From NCBI RefSeq assembly GCF_017104965.1, contig NZ_JAAGPR010000007.1, positions 124,001 through 188,000 on the forward strand: 64,000 nt of DNA. Direction: 5' to 3'. The notes under the pieces are model-generated. The model searched no databases and was not told the DNA's origin. It saw only the letters and a program-made list of their open reading frames with translations. This DNA comes from Paraburkholderia sp. Ac-20340 (GTDB lineage: Bacteria; Pseudomonadota; Gammaproteobacteria; Burkholderiales; Burkholderiaceae). Shown piece after piece: positions 16,577 to 25,388 of the stretch (positions are counted from its first letter, which is position 1; each line of letters begins with the position of its first letter). Both the position numbers and the translations under genes were made by a program.

Positions 16577-16599
16577 CACACAGGCTTTACACCTGTGTG
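16577..16599. terminator. Weak hairpin between convergent lysR and SDR genes
   Basis: CACACAGG (16577-16584) pairs with CCTGTGTG (16592-16599) over a 7-base loop in the 127-bp gap between convergent genes. There is no clear T-run; it is reported as a candidate only. Confidence 0.35.
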
Positions 16600-16638
16600 A
16601 GCGCAATTCATTAACCAGCGCTGCCGATTGCTGAGAGA

Positions 16639-17379
16639 CTAGAACTCCTGCCGCGTCGGGCGAATCACAATCTCATTGATATCGACGTCCGCCGGTTGCT
16701 CGATCGCGAAAGCAATTGCGCGCGCAACAGACTCGGCCGGCACCGCCTGCTTGTAAAAGTCGAGTACGGTCTGCTGCGCCGTCCCCGTGGTAATGAGTTT
16801 AAGTTCGCTATCCACGGCGCCCGGTTCGATCGATGTCACGCGAATATTCTCGCCCACTTCCTGCCGCAGCCCTTCGGAAATGGCCCGCACAGCGAACTTG
16901 GTGCCCGAATAAACCGTGCCGCCCGGCGCGAATACCTTGATGCCCGCCACAGAGCTGAGATTGATGAAATGGCCGCTTTGCTGCTGCATGAATCGCGGCA
17001 ACGCCGCCGCAATGCCATACAGCACGCCCTTGATATTCACGTCGATCATGGCGTCCCATTCGTCCGTGTTCACTTCCGCCATCGGACGAATCGGCATGAG
17101 CCCCGCATTGTTGATCAGCACGTCGAGACGACCGAAATCGTTGACGACACCCGCAACCACGCTCTCGACCTGCGTCTTGTCGGTGACATCGAGCGCGTAC
17201 GCCTTTGCACGCCCGCCCGCCGCTTCGATTTCGGCAACCAGCGCGTCGAGCCGATCCGTGCGCCGCGCGGCGACCGCCACGTGCGCGCCCAACGCCGCGA
17301 GATGACGCGCAGTCACCGCGCCAATGCCACTGCTCGCGCCGGTAATCAGCACAACCTTGTTTTCAACGTTCTTGCTCAT
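16639..17379 (-). CDS. Short-chain dehydrogenase/reductase (SDR)
   Basis: A 246-aa classical SDR. The cofactor motif TGASSGIG is near residue 14, NNAG near 90, the catalytic Ser in NLSSVAG and the Y-x3-K pair in VYSGTKFAV. Arg residues after the second strand (AARRTDRL) favour NADP(H). The ATG at 17379 overlaps the stop of nemA by one base (TGATG), so the two are almost certainly co-translated. A GTG at 17382 would add one residue. In the nem cluster it may reduce carbonyl products or aldehydes; the substrate is unknown. Confidence 0.9.
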   Translation of the reverse strand: MSKNVENKVVLITGASSGIGAVTARHLAALGAHVAVAARRTDRLDALVAEIEAAGGRAKAYALDVTDKTQVESVVAGVVNDFGRLDVLINNAGLMPIRPMAEVNTDEWDAMIDVNIKGVLYGIAAALPRFMQQQSGHFINLSSVAGIKVFAPGGTVYSGTKFAVRAISEGLRQEVGENIRVTSIEPGAVDSELKLITTGTAQQTVLDFYKQAVPAESVARAIAFAIEQPADVDINEIVIRPTRQEF

Positions 17380-18533
17380 CACAGAACCTCTTCGCTAACG
17401 ATATGTTGGGATTCGCTATAGACCGGGTAATCGGTAAAGCCTTTTTCCGTGCCGCCATACAGCGTTGCGGCGTCGACTTCATTCAATGGCCAGCCATTGG
17501 CGATACGCGCGGGTAAATCGGGGTTCGCAATAAAAGGACGGCCGAATGCAATGAGATCCGCCAGCCCGCGTTCCAGCAGTCGCGCGCCGCGCTCAGCCGT
17601 ATAGCGCCCGGCATAGAGAATGCGGCCCCGGAAAGTCTCGCGCACGGCGCGGCGGAAATCGTCGGGCAGATCCGGCGCATTGTCCCAATCGGCTTCCGCG
17701 ATCGAGAGATAAGCCACGCCGATTTCGTCGAGAATCTTGATGGCTTCGATATAAGTCCGATGCGGATCGTCCTCGACCATGCCGATATACACGCGATCTT
17801 CATCGGTACTGGCGAACAGCGGCGCAAAGCGCACACCCAGGCGGCCAGGACCCACGACCTTCGCCACCGCTTCAACCACTTCACGCAGGAAACGCAGACG
17901 GTTTTGCAGCGAACCGCCGTATTCGTCCTCACGCTGATTCGAATGCGCCGAAATAAACTGATTGACGAGATAACCGTTGGCCGCGTGAATTTCCACGCCG
18001 TCGAAACCGGCTTCGAGCGCATTGCGCGCGGCCTGAGCATAGAGTTCGACAAGTTCGCCGATTTCCGCCTGGGTCAGCGCACGCGGCATCGAAGGCGCGA
18101 CCAGCGTGCCCGTGTCGGGCCCGGTGGCGATAAACGCCTTCGCTTTTTCAGCCTGAATTGCCGATGGTGCAACCGGCGCCGCGCCATTCGGCTGCAGCGC
18201 GTGATGCGATACGCGGCCCACGTGCCAGAGTTGCGCGAACATGATGCCGCCCGCTTCGTGCACGGCAGTAGTGACCTTGCGCCAACCGGCGATCTGGTCT
18301 GCGCTGTAGATGCCGGGCGTCCACGCATAGCCCTGACCGCGCGGTTCGATCTGCGTGCCCTCGCTCACGATCAGACCGGCGCTCGCACGCTGGCGATAGT
18401 ACGCGGCCATCAGATCGGTGGCGACGTCGCCTTCGCGCGCGCTGCGCTGACGCGTGAGCGGCGGCAGCACAATACGGTTCTTGAGCCGATACGGCCCGAG
18501 CGCCACGGATTTGAAAAATTCGGAGTGCTGCAT
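17379..18533 (-). CDS. nemA: Old yellow enzyme, N-ethylmaleimide/alkene reductase (NemA-like)
   Basis: The 384-aa FMN-dependent ene-reductase has an OYE TIM barrel. It shows NRIVLPPLTRQRS at the start, the catalytic/binding HAANGYLVNQF (His and Asn hold the electrophile's carbonyl), SNQREDEYGGS and RFLREVVEAV. It reduces the C=C of alpha,beta-unsaturated carbonyls, maleimides or nitro compounds with NAD(P)H. AAGGAAAA sets the start. It lies between the DJ-1-like gene and the SDR, all transcribed away from nemR, matching the nemRA theme of E. coli. Confidence 0.92.
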   Translation of the reverse strand: MQHSEFFKSVALGPYRLKNRIVLPPLTRQRSAREGDVATDLMAAYYRQRASAGLIVSEGTQIEPRGQGYAWTPGIYSADQIAGWRKVTTAVHEAGGIMFAQLWHVGRVSHHALQPNGAAPVAPSAIQAEKAKAFIATGPDTGTLVAPSMPRALTQAEIGELVELYAQAARNALEAGFDGVEIHAANGYLVNQFISAHSNQREDEYGGSLQNRLRFLREVVEAVAKVVGPGRLGVRFAPLFASTDEDRVYIGMVEDDPHRTYIEAIKILDEIGVAYLSIAEADWDNAPDLPDDFRRAVRETFRGRILYAGRYTAERGARLLERGLADLIAFGRPFIANPDLPARIANGWPLNEVDAATLYGGTEKGFTDYPVYSESQHIVSEEVL

Positions 18534-18640
18534 AATTTTTCCTTGAAACGGACTGCGAGAGGCGGCGGGCCCGTCAGCCCGCGCTGCGTGAAAGTTAGTG
18601 GTCGATCAGATCGACGGAGCCCTGTGCCGGGCCCTCGTTT

Positions 18641-19333
18641 TTAGCGCTGGACGTTGAGCGCCGGGTGCGCGAGCAACTCGATCGCGGCCGGACCGGACGA
18701 CGCCGGATTCTGGCCGGTGATCAGCACGCCGTCGGTGACGACATAGGGCGCCCAGTCGTCGAGCTTCGAATACACACCGCCCTTCGCCTTCAATTCGTCC
18801 TCGACGAGGAACGGCACGACGTCGGTCAGGCCCACGGCTTCTTCTTCGGTATTAGTGAAGCCCGTTACCTTGCGGCCTTCCACGAGAGGACGCCCATCCG
18901 GCGCCTTGGTGTGGCGCAGCACGCCCGGCGCGTGGCAGACCAGCGCCGTGGGCTTGCCGGCGGCGAAGAAAGACTGGATCAGCGCGATCGAAACCGGATC
19001 TTCGGCCAGATCCCACAGCGGGCCGTGGCCGCCCGGATAGAAGACCGCGTCGAAGTCTTCGTGCGACACGCTATCGAGCCGCACGGTGGCCGCGAGTTGC
19101 GCCTTCGCTACAGCGTCGGCCTGGAAGCGATGCGTCAGCTCGGTCTGGAAGGCCGGCTCGTCGCTCTTCGGGTCGAGCGGCGGCTGGCCGCCCAGCGGCG
19201 AAGCGAGGACGATCTGCGCGCCCGCGTCCTGAAACGCGTAGTACGGCGCGGCCAGTTCTTCGAGCCAGAAACCCGTCTTGCGGCCCGTATTGCCCAGTTG
19301 ATCGTGCGAGGTCAGAACCATCAGGACTTTCAT
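18641..19333 (-). CDS. DJ-1/PfpI-family protein, Hsp31/glyoxalase III-like
   Basis: The 230-aa protein has the DJ-1 nucleophile elbow at C133-H134 (ALVCHAPGVL) and the partner acid at E25/E26 (FWLEELAAPYY). It also has the phosphate-loop-like FYPGGHGPLWDL (about 98-109). These are marks of the Hsp31 / glyoxalase III branch, which degrades methylglyoxal without cofactors or repairs glycated proteins. GGAGCAACAAC precedes the ATG. A NemR-type operator lies 41 bp upstream, which fits a role in electrophile detoxification in place of the gloA found in the E. coli nem operon. Confidence 0.88.
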   Translation of the reverse strand: MKVLMVLTSHDQLGNTGRKTGFWLEELAAPYYAFQDAGAQIVLASPLGGQPPLDPKSDEPAFQTELTHRFQADAVAKAQLAATVRLDSVSHEDFDAVFYPGGHGPLWDLAEDPVSIALIQSFFAAGKPTALVCHAPGVLRHTKAPDGRPLVEGRKVTGFTNTEEEAVGLTDVVPFLVEDELKAKGGVYSKLDDWAPYVVTDGVLITGQNPASSGPAAIELLAHPALNVQR

Positions 19334-19373
19334 GTTGTTGCTCCGTCAAGCGAGGCCATTTGCCCCAAATAGT

Positions 19374-19388
19374 AGACCGGTCGTCTAG
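19374..19388. promoter_or_regulatory. NemR-type operator upstream of DJ-1-like gene
   Basis: TAGAC-CGGTC-GTCTA is a perfect 5-bp inverted repeat around 5 bp. The 17-base block GACCGGTCGTCTAGTAA (19376-19392) recurs identically at 20077-20093 in front of nemR. The sequence matches the known style of NemR sites (TAGAC...GTCTA). Confidence 0.75.
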
Positions 19389-19447
19389 TAACCGGGCCTT
19401 AAAAAAGGCACTTCGGAAGAAGTGCCCGGAAAACCTTATTGCGCCGA

Positions 19448-20053
19448 TCAGGCCGGCAGATGAAGCGTGCGACGCGTGGTTTCGAGTGCGACCTCGAAAG
19501 GCTGCAGATTGCGCACGATCTTGACCATCACGCTGGACCCGAGCCAAAGCTGATAAAGGCTTTGCGCCACCACTCGCGGTTCGGCATCGACCGTGAGCGA
19601 ACCTTCCGCAGCGCCTGCCTCGATGGCCCGCGCCAACCGCTCGACTACGCCGGCGGTGCCGCGATTGAGCGTTGCCCGCATGGGCTCCGACATATCGGCC
19701 ACTTCAGCGCCCAGTTTCACGGCGAGGCATTTGCCCTGGCAGTCGAAGAACGACTGCGTTTCGCGCCAAACCTGCCAGTACTGCATCAACCGCCCAGCCA
19801 TGCTCATGCCGGGCAGGCTCAGTGTCTTATCGAGTTCGGCGAGATAATCCTCGAAATAGCTTTCGAGCAAAGCCACGCCGAACGCGTCCTTCGACGCGAA
19901 GTAATAGTAGAACGACCCCTTCGGCACGCCGGCAGCCGCGAGAATCTCGCTCAAGCCCACCGCAGCGAAGCCTTTCGCGCCGATGATGCTCTGCCCGATC
20001 GCGATGATCTTCTCGCGAACGTCAGCGGTTTCAGAGGTGTTGGTCGTTTCCAT
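19448..20053 (-). CDS. nemR: NemR-like TetR-family electrophile-sensing repressor
   Basis: The 201-aa TetR protein has its HTH at about 13-58 (AAVGLSEILAAAGVPKGSFYYYFASKDAFGVALLE) closely resembling E. coli NemR. The redox-sensing Cys106 of NemR, in 'GCLTVKLSAEV', corresponds to C109 here (GKCLAVKLGAEV), with an extra C105 four residues earlier. NemR releases DNA when this Cys reacts with electrophiles or chlorine oxidants (established for E. coli; inferred here). The gene lies upstream of, and in line with, the DJ-1-like/nemA/SDR genes, with one operator before itself and one before them. Confidence 0.88.
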   Translation of the reverse strand: METTNTSETADVREKIIAIGQSIIGAKGFAAVGLSEILAAAGVPKGSFYYYFASKDAFGVALLESYFEDYLAELDKTLSLPGMSMAGRLMQYWQVWRETQSFFDCQGKCLAVKLGAEVADMSEPMRATLNRGTAGVVERLARAIEAGAAEGSLTVDAEPRVVAQSLYQLWLGSSVMVKIVRNLQPFEVALETTRRTLHLPA

Positions 20054-20076
20054 GGGTCGAACTATGACACGTAGTC

Positions 20077-20093
20077 GACCGGTCGTCTAGTAA
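20077..20093. promoter_or_regulatory. NemR-type operator upstream of nemR
   Basis: GACCGGTCGTCTAGTAA is identical to 19376-19392. Here the outer left arm differs (TAGTC instead of TAGAC), leaving CGACCGGTCG as a perfect 10-bp palindrome. It starts 24 bp upstream of the nemR ATG, suited to autorepression. Confidence 0.7.
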
Positions 20094-20111
20094 TTTTTTT
20101 TGCGGTTATCA

Positions 20112-21002
20112 TCAGACAAAAGACGGCGTACGCATGAGTTCGGATTTCAACCAGAGCGCGATCGCGCCCGGTCCGGATTCCGCCTTCCAGAGCAAATCGA
20201 GGCCAACGGTCCATTCGGTGAACGGATAGGCCTCAAGCTGCAACTCCACCAATTCGCCGCCAGCGAGTTCCTTCGCCACCGACCATCGCGGCACGCTCGC
20301 CCAACCGGCAGCGCTCTTCAGCAGATCGATCAGGATCGTGTGACTTTGCACCGTCCATGTCCTGGGCGACTTCAAATATTCCGCAGTCAGAAGATGCCGA
20401 TTCTGCCCCATCAATTGCAGATGCAGATGATCCGACAACTGGGCAAAACGCACGCTTTCATACCGCGCCAGCGGATGGTCGCGATGCACGACATTCACAA
20501 ACGCGACCTGCCCTAACCGGCAAAATCCAATGCCCGCAGGATATTGCGCGCGTGTGCAACCCAACCCGAGCGAGACGCTTTCCTTCATCACCATATCCAG
20601 AAGATCGCAATCGGAAGGCTGACGAATGTCGACCTGAACAGCGGGAAATCTGCCCGGCAGGCTCGCGAGGATCGGGGCCAGCGCGGCTCCAGGAAACGCA
20701 TCGTCGACGCCTATCGCAATCTGCGTTTCCAGATCGCCCGTGAGTGCGCTCGCGCGCTCCTTGAGCCCAACGCAACGCGAGAGGATGGCCTCGGCCTCGG
20801 ACAACAGCGCCTCGCCTTCCGGTGTGAGGACCGGATAACGCCCGCGACGATCGAACAGCGTCACGCCCAGATCGATCTCGAGTTCTCCGATCGCCGTGCT
20901 CACCGCAGATTGCGCCTTGCCCAGGCGCCGCGCCGTCGCGGAAAACGACGGTTCACGCGTCGCAATAACGAACACCTCCAGTTGATCGAGGGAGAGTTGC
21001 AT
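20112..21002 (-). CDS. LysR-family regulator, divergent from amidohydrolase
   Basis: A 296-aa LysR protein. The HTH (about 4-62) reads LDQLEVFVIATREPSFSATARRLGKAQSAVSTAI and the effector domain spans about 90-290 (ETQIAIGVDDAFP). It is divergent from the TRZ/ATZ-type amidohydrolase (115-bp gap), so regulation of that gene is the simplest reading. It converges on nothing; nemR lies just beyond its 3' end on the same strand, 58 bp away, but nemR has its own operator. Confidence 0.9.
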   Translation of the reverse strand: MQLSLDQLEVFVIATREPSFSATARRLGKAQSAVSTAIGELEIDLGVTLFDRRGRYPVLTPEGEALLSEAEAILSRCVGLKERASALTGDLETQIAIGVDDAFPGAALAPILASLPGRFPAVQVDIRQPSDCDLLDMVMKESVSLGLGCTRAQYPAGIGFCRLGQVAFVNVVHRDHPLARYESVRFAQLSDHLHLQLMGQNRHLLTAEYLKSPRTWTVQSHTILIDLLKSAAGWASVPRWSVAKELAGGELVELQLEAYPFTEWTVGLDLLWKAESGPGAIALWLKSELMRTPSFV

Positions 21003-21117
21003 CGGATCTATCTCCGTTTCTGATAGATCCCATTTTTACATATCGATTCCACCCGCCGAAAATGCGCGCAATGGCCAGTCAATCACTCAGCAGTGCTTTC
21101 CAACGACAGGTTTCTCC

Positions 21118-22485
21118 ATGCCCGCCCTGATCCTTCACGCCGACCATCTTCTGACGATGGACGCCGACAACACCATCCTGTCCAACGCCGCCGTATTGAT
21201 CGATGGCGATGGAAAAATCGCAGCCACAGGCACTGCGGCCGATCTGATTGCGAATCACCCCGGCATTCCCGTCAAGCGGCTCAAGGATCGGCTGCTGATG
21301 CCCGGCCTGATCAATACGCACGCGCATTCGGGCCTGTTGCGCGGAACGGCGGAAGGCTTGCCCGTGTGGGAGTGGTTGCAGCGCTATATCGATCCGATGC
21401 ATCGGGTCGTCTCGCCGCGCGAAGCGCACATTGCCTCGCAGTTGTGCTACGCCGAAGCGCTGTTATCCGGCACGACCACCATCGTCGATATGTGGCGCTA
21501 CATGCATGGCAGCGCGCAAGCCGCGAACGATCTGGGCATTCGCGCCGTGCTGGTGCCCTATGTGGCGGAACATCCCGATCACGATTATTTCGAAACGCTC
21601 GACAACAATGAAGCGCTGATCCAGCAATGGCACGGCGGCGCGAATGGGCGCATCAACGTCTGGGTCGGCCTCGAACATATGTTTTACGCCACGCCGAAAG
21701 CCTGGCAACGCGCGATCGACATCAGCCAACGTTACGGTGTGGGCTTTCATACGCACAGCAACGAAAGCCGTTTCGACGTGGAAGAAACACAAAAACGCTA
21801 TGGCGTCAGGCCGATTCAGGCGCTGGAGCGTTTCGGCCTGCTCGACGCGCCGCGCGTGCTGCTCGCCCACTGCGTATGGCTTTCGGACGATGAAATCGAC
21901 ATCCTCGCGAGGCGCGGGATTGGCGTGGCGCATAACCCGGTCAGCAATATGAAACTCGCCAGCGGCGCGGCGCCCATCGAAGCACTACGGGCGGCCGGCG
22001 TGGCGGTCGGACTCGGCACGGATGGCGAGAAGGAGAACAACAACCTCGACATGTTCGAGGAAATGAAGACGGCTTCGCTGCTGGCCAAACTCTCGACACT
22101 CGATGCGTCCGCGCTCGGCGCGTGGCCGGTGTGCCGCATGGCGACCATCGACGCGGCGCGCGCGCTGGGGCTCGATGCACAGACCGGCTCGATCGAAGTG
22201 GGCAAGCAGGCCGACCTGATCGCCGTGCGCACCGACACGCCCCGCATGACACCTCTGCTCGGCGGCGCGGACGGCAATCTGCACCACAACCTCGTGCATG
22301 CCGTGCAAGGCGGCGACGTGGCGATGACGATGGTGGCCGGACGCATCGTGGTGGACGAAGGTCAACTGTGCACCGGCGATCTGCAGTCCCTGATCGCCGA
22401 GGCCAACGCGGCCGTGCCCGATCTGTTCCGGCGCCGGGAAAACTGGCTGCGCGCGCACGGCACGATCGACGCCCTGCATGCCTGA
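21118..22485 (+). CDS. TRZ/ATZ-family amidohydrolase (chlorohydrolase / deaminase)
   Basis: A 455-aa metal-dependent hydrolase of the cyclic amidohydrolase superfamily. Metal ligands are visible: HxH in INTHAH (H68, H70), a His in VGFHTHSNES, a His in LLAHCVWLS and the Asp in GLGTDGEKENN. The second-shell segment SNMKLASG is typical of the MTA/SAH-deaminase, triazine hydrolase and guanine-deaminase-like group (subtype III, one metal). It deaminates or dechlorinates a purine-, triazine- or pterin-like ring; the substrate is not readable. It is expressed on its own, opposite a LysR gene. Confidence 0.85.
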   Translation: MPALILHADHLLTMDADNTILSNAAVLIDGDGKIAATGTAADLIANHPGIPVKRLKDRLLMPGLINTHAHSGLLRGTAEGLPVWEWLQRYIDPMHRVVSPREAHIASQLCYAEALLSGTTTIVDMWRYMHGSAQAANDLGIRAVLVPYVAEHPDHDYFETLDNNEALIQQWHGGANGRINVWVGLEHMFYATPKAWQRAIDISQRYGVGFHTHSNESRFDVEETQKRYGVRPIQALERFGLLDAPRVLLAHCVWLSDDEIDILARRGIGVAHNPVSNMKLASGAAPIEALRAAGVAVGLGTDGEKENNNLDMFEEMKTASLLAKLSTLDASALGAWPVCRMATIDAARALGLDAQTGSIEVGKQADLIAVRTDTPRMTPLLGGADGNLHHNLVHAVQGGDVAMTMVAGRIVVDEGQLCTGDLQSLIAEANAAVPDLFRRRENWLRAHGTIDALHA

Positions 22486-22533
22486 TGTCGGATGTCGCGT
22501 GCCTGATACGCCGGCACGCGCACCACGCCAACG

Positions 22534-22734
22534 CTACCTGCGTTTGCGCACCGGTTCCGGCTCGGCGAGCGCGACGGAACCCGCCGCCGCCAGGCTTTCC
22601 ATCGCGGCGATCACCTGCTGCATGACCATCTGCGCGGCGCGCGAAAGCTGACGCCGCCGCGCCACGCACAGCGCAAGCGCCAGCGGCCGCACCCGGCGCC
22701 CGCGCAACGGCACAAAAGCCAGCGCGCCGGTTCT
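22534..22734 (-). pseudogene. C-terminal remnant of a LysR-family regulator
   Basis: Reading minus from about 22734 to the stop at 22534 gives about 66 residues, starting with ALAFVPLRGRRVRPLALAL and continuing CVARRRQLSRAAQMVMQQV. This is the typical last strand-helix of a LysR effector domain. No HTH or remaining effector domain is upstream: the same frame continues straight into the opposite-frame 3' end of the GH78-like gene. The gene has therefore lost about 240 N-terminal residues, probably by a deletion or insertion whose junction lies near 22735-22745. Confidence 0.6.
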
Positions 22735-22742
22735 CCTTCGTC

Positions 22743-25388
22743 TTACTCGCCCACTACGATCGAATAACTCCCCGGCCCGATGCCGTTGAGATACTGCCAG
22801 GCCGTGCCATCGCTCGCGACCGCGCCCGGATCGAGGCTCGACGACGACGCAGCAGCCGTCACCGCCCCATTGACCTTGACCGTCCCGCCAGCCGGCAGCG
22901 CGATGGTTCCGGTCGTCCCGGACGGCACGGTCACGTCGATACGGAACGCGCCGCCTCGCGGCCGCCCCCATTTCACCGACACCGCGCCATAAGGCGTCGG
23001 CACCGTGCCCACGGCCCACTGCAGATCGCCGGTTTGCGGCTTGATCAGCCATTGTTTGAAACCCGCCGCAGCCGGCCGCACACCGAGCACGTAGCGCGAG
23101 AGCGCCGCCGTCGGCCCCGAAGCCCAGCCGTGCGCGAGGCTCGTCTGCGCGCTCACCGGCGCGCCATCGGTGCCAAGCGCTTCCCACACCGTACCCGTGT
23201 AGTGATCGCCATCCGCGATCATGTTGCCCCAGAGCGTGCCGATCAGACCCAGCGCGCCGCGCGTGTCGCCGCTCGCAAAACGCGCGCGCACTTCGATATC
23301 GCTCGCAAACGGACTCACGACCGCCGTACGCCCGCTGTCCGAAGAAAACGCGAGCCGCCCATACTGATTCGCGAGCCGTTGTGCGAGCGTCGAAAGCAGG
23401 CTCGCGGCGCTGTCCTGCGACGCCACGCCCGTCACCACCGCGAGCGCATTGGCGTCCTGCGCCACCGCGTTCATGCTCGTCGCACTCATGCCGTAATAGC
23501 CGCTGGCCGCGTTATACAGATGCGTGTTGATCGCCTGCTTCAGCGCAGCAGCGCGCTGCGAATAGGTCGCGGAGGTGCTTGCATCGCCCACTGCGCTCGC
23601 CAGCTCGGCGGCATCGCTCAATACCTGGTAGTACAACATATTCGTCGATGTCACTTCGCCCACTACCGGGCTCGCGAAATTCGGCAACCAGTCCTGCGCA
23701 TTGCCCGCATTGACGGCAATCAGGCCATTCGAATCGACCAGCGTTTGCAGATAAGCCAACTCGCCCTGCACGGCCGCCCATTGCGACGACAGCAACGCAG
23801 AATCGCCTGAAAACAGGTAGTAATCGTGCAGCACCGTGACGAAGTACATCGAATACTGCGTCGAATAAAAACTCGCCGAACCATAAGGATCGGCCGCCGT
23901 CGAGATCAACGGGTCTTGCGGGCTGTGCGTGGTGGACACTTCGCCGCTCGCGAGACGATAGCTGCCGAGCAGCTTGAGCGATCCGGCAACCGCATCGTTT
24001 TGCGCGGTCGTATAGAACAAGGTGGGCGCCTGCGCCGCCATGTCGCCGGACCAGACCGTACGGTCGCGCTTCGCACCGTCGATCAGTAAAGGCAAGGTAT
24101 TGGTGTTCGCGGAAAAATCGTCGAGGGCCGCCGATGTCATCAGCGTATTCGTGTAGAGCGATGCGCCGTTCGCGGTGATCGCGAGATTGCGATACGTGGC
24201 CTGGCTGGCCGGCAGATTGAAGAAGCCCGCCGTGCCGTAATTGGTCAGCAACACCGAAGTCGCGCCCGACGCATCCAGCGTACCCAGCGCCGTGCCGTCC
24301 AGCGTAATGCTCACGGTATTGCCGCTAAGCGACGTGCTCACGCTATGCCACGTGCCCGTCGCGATGCCCGCCGAAACCGGCAGCGAACCCAGTTTGACCG
24401 CGCCGCCCGCAAAGGTGCTGAACGCATCGAGTTCGAGCGTATCGGGCGTGCCTTGCGTGTCGCTCGCCGAATGCAGGATGAAGCGCAGGCTCGTGAGGTT
24501 GTTCGCGTTGCGCATCGTCCAGCCGGCGCTATTGCTGTTCACGCGCACGTCGAAAGCCATCGCGTAATCGGACGGCCAGGTGCCGCTCTTCTGCACGATG
24601 CCCGTACCGCTCGTGCCGATCGTCATGCCTTCCGCCGTTGGCTGCCATGCGAGCGGCAGCGCCGTCGCCGCCAGCCGGTTCATCTCCACCGTGTACGCGC
24701 CGGCCGTCCAGATGCGGTTGAGCGCATCGGAGCTGGAAACGAAACTGCCGCGCGTGGCCGTGGTGGGCGCCGAATAAAGCGACTGGATGCCGACGCTGTT
24801 GAGCGTCACTTCGCCAGGCGTGGCGAGCGAAAGCGTTTCGTAGCGTTCGCCGCCCTGCACGGCGCTGGCCTTGAGCGTCCCCGTGCCGCTCACGGGATAC
24901 AGGCTCGTGCGCTGCGGATCGACGGAGACGGTCAGGCCCGCGCTCACATCGCCCGTCGTGGCGGTCGTGCGGCTTTCGCTGAAGGTGGCCGAGAGCGTCG
25001 GCTGACCGCTTTGCGCCGCGATGCCGAAGGTCGGCAGGCCGCCCACTTCCTGACCGTAATCGAGCACGACCGTGGGCGCGGTGCCGCCCGCCACGTACTT
25101 CAGCGTGAGCGCGCCGCCGCTCAGCAGCGAATCCGCGCCCGTAACCGAGCCCGACACGCTCACCACCTTCACCGGCCGCAGGTTGCCCGCTTCGGGCAGA
25201 TAGCTGGCCGCGTTCACGGTAGCGGGCCAGGGCGTGGCGCTACTCGCGCCCGCGAGCCCGCCGCCGCACGCTGCGACCGCACAGGCAGCCGCGCAGGCAG
25301 CGGCGATGGCAGCAAGCAGCGGCGTGGTACGTGGTGATGTGCGAGTAGCGCGCGTGGCGGCGCGCCTGCATGAGGAATGCGGGGGCAT
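22743..25388 (-). CDS. GH78-like alpha-L-rhamnosidase-type lipoprotein
   Basis: The 881-aa exported protein has an Arg-rich n-region, a hydrophobic Ala-rich segment and a lipobox-like VAAC at about residue 40, so it is probably a lipoprotein. The middle (about 200-400) holds beta-sandwich domains. An (alpha/alpha)6 barrel follows (about 400-800) with LLIDGAKRDRTVWSGD, the general-acid region of fungal-type GH78 enzymes, and HYTGTVWEALG...HGWASGPT later. It likely removes alpha-L-rhamnose or a related sugar from plant glycosides or polysaccharide. The start at 25388 uses GGAGA; the upstream ATG at 25400 overlaps that SD. It is divergent from the MFS operon at 25593. Confidence 0.75.
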   Translation of the reverse strand: MPPHSSCRRAATRATRTSPRTTPLLAAIAAACAAACAVAACGGGLAGASSATPWPATVNAASYLPEAGNLRPVKVVSVSGSVTGADSLLSGGALTLKYVAGGTAPTVVLDYGQEVGGLPTFGIAAQSGQPTLSATFSESRTTATTGDVSAGLTVSVDPQRTSLYPVSGTGTLKASAVQGGERYETLSLATPGEVTLNSVGIQSLYSAPTTATRGSFVSSSDALNRIWTAGAYTVEMNRLAATALPLAWQPTAEGMTIGTSGTGIVQKSGTWPSDYAMAFDVRVNSNSAGWTMRNANNLTSLRFILHSASDTQGTPDTLELDAFSTFAGGAVKLGSLPVSAGIATGTWHSVSTSLSGNTVSITLDGTALGTLDASGATSVLLTNYGTAGFFNLPASQATYRNLAITANGASLYTNTLMTSAALDDFSANTNTLPLLIDGAKRDRTVWSGDMAAQAPTLFYTTAQNDAVAGSLKLLGSYRLASGEVSTTHSPQDPLISTAADPYGSASFYSTQYSMYFVTVLHDYYLFSGDSALLSSQWAAVQGELAYLQTLVDSNGLIAVNAGNAQDWLPNFASPVVGEVTSTNMLYYQVLSDAAELASAVGDASTSATYSQRAAALKQAINTHLYNAASGYYGMSATSMNAVAQDANALAVVTGVASQDSAASLLSTLAQRLANQYGRLAFSSDSGRTAVVSPFASDIEVRARFASGDTRGALGLIGTLWGNMIADGDHYTGTVWEALGTDGAPVSAQTSLAHGWASGPTAALSRYVLGVRPAAAGFKQWLIKPQTGDLQWAVGTVPTPYGAVSVKWGRPRGGAFRIDVTVPSGTTGTIALPAGGTVKVNGAVTAAASSSSLDPGAVASDGTAWQYLNGIGPGSYSIVVGE

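Noticed and set aside
22735..23187. Upstream part of the 217-aa minus ORF containing the LysR remnant
   Set aside because: It lies in a different frame inside the GH78-like gene and has no LysR features; only 22534-22734 is kept as a remnant.
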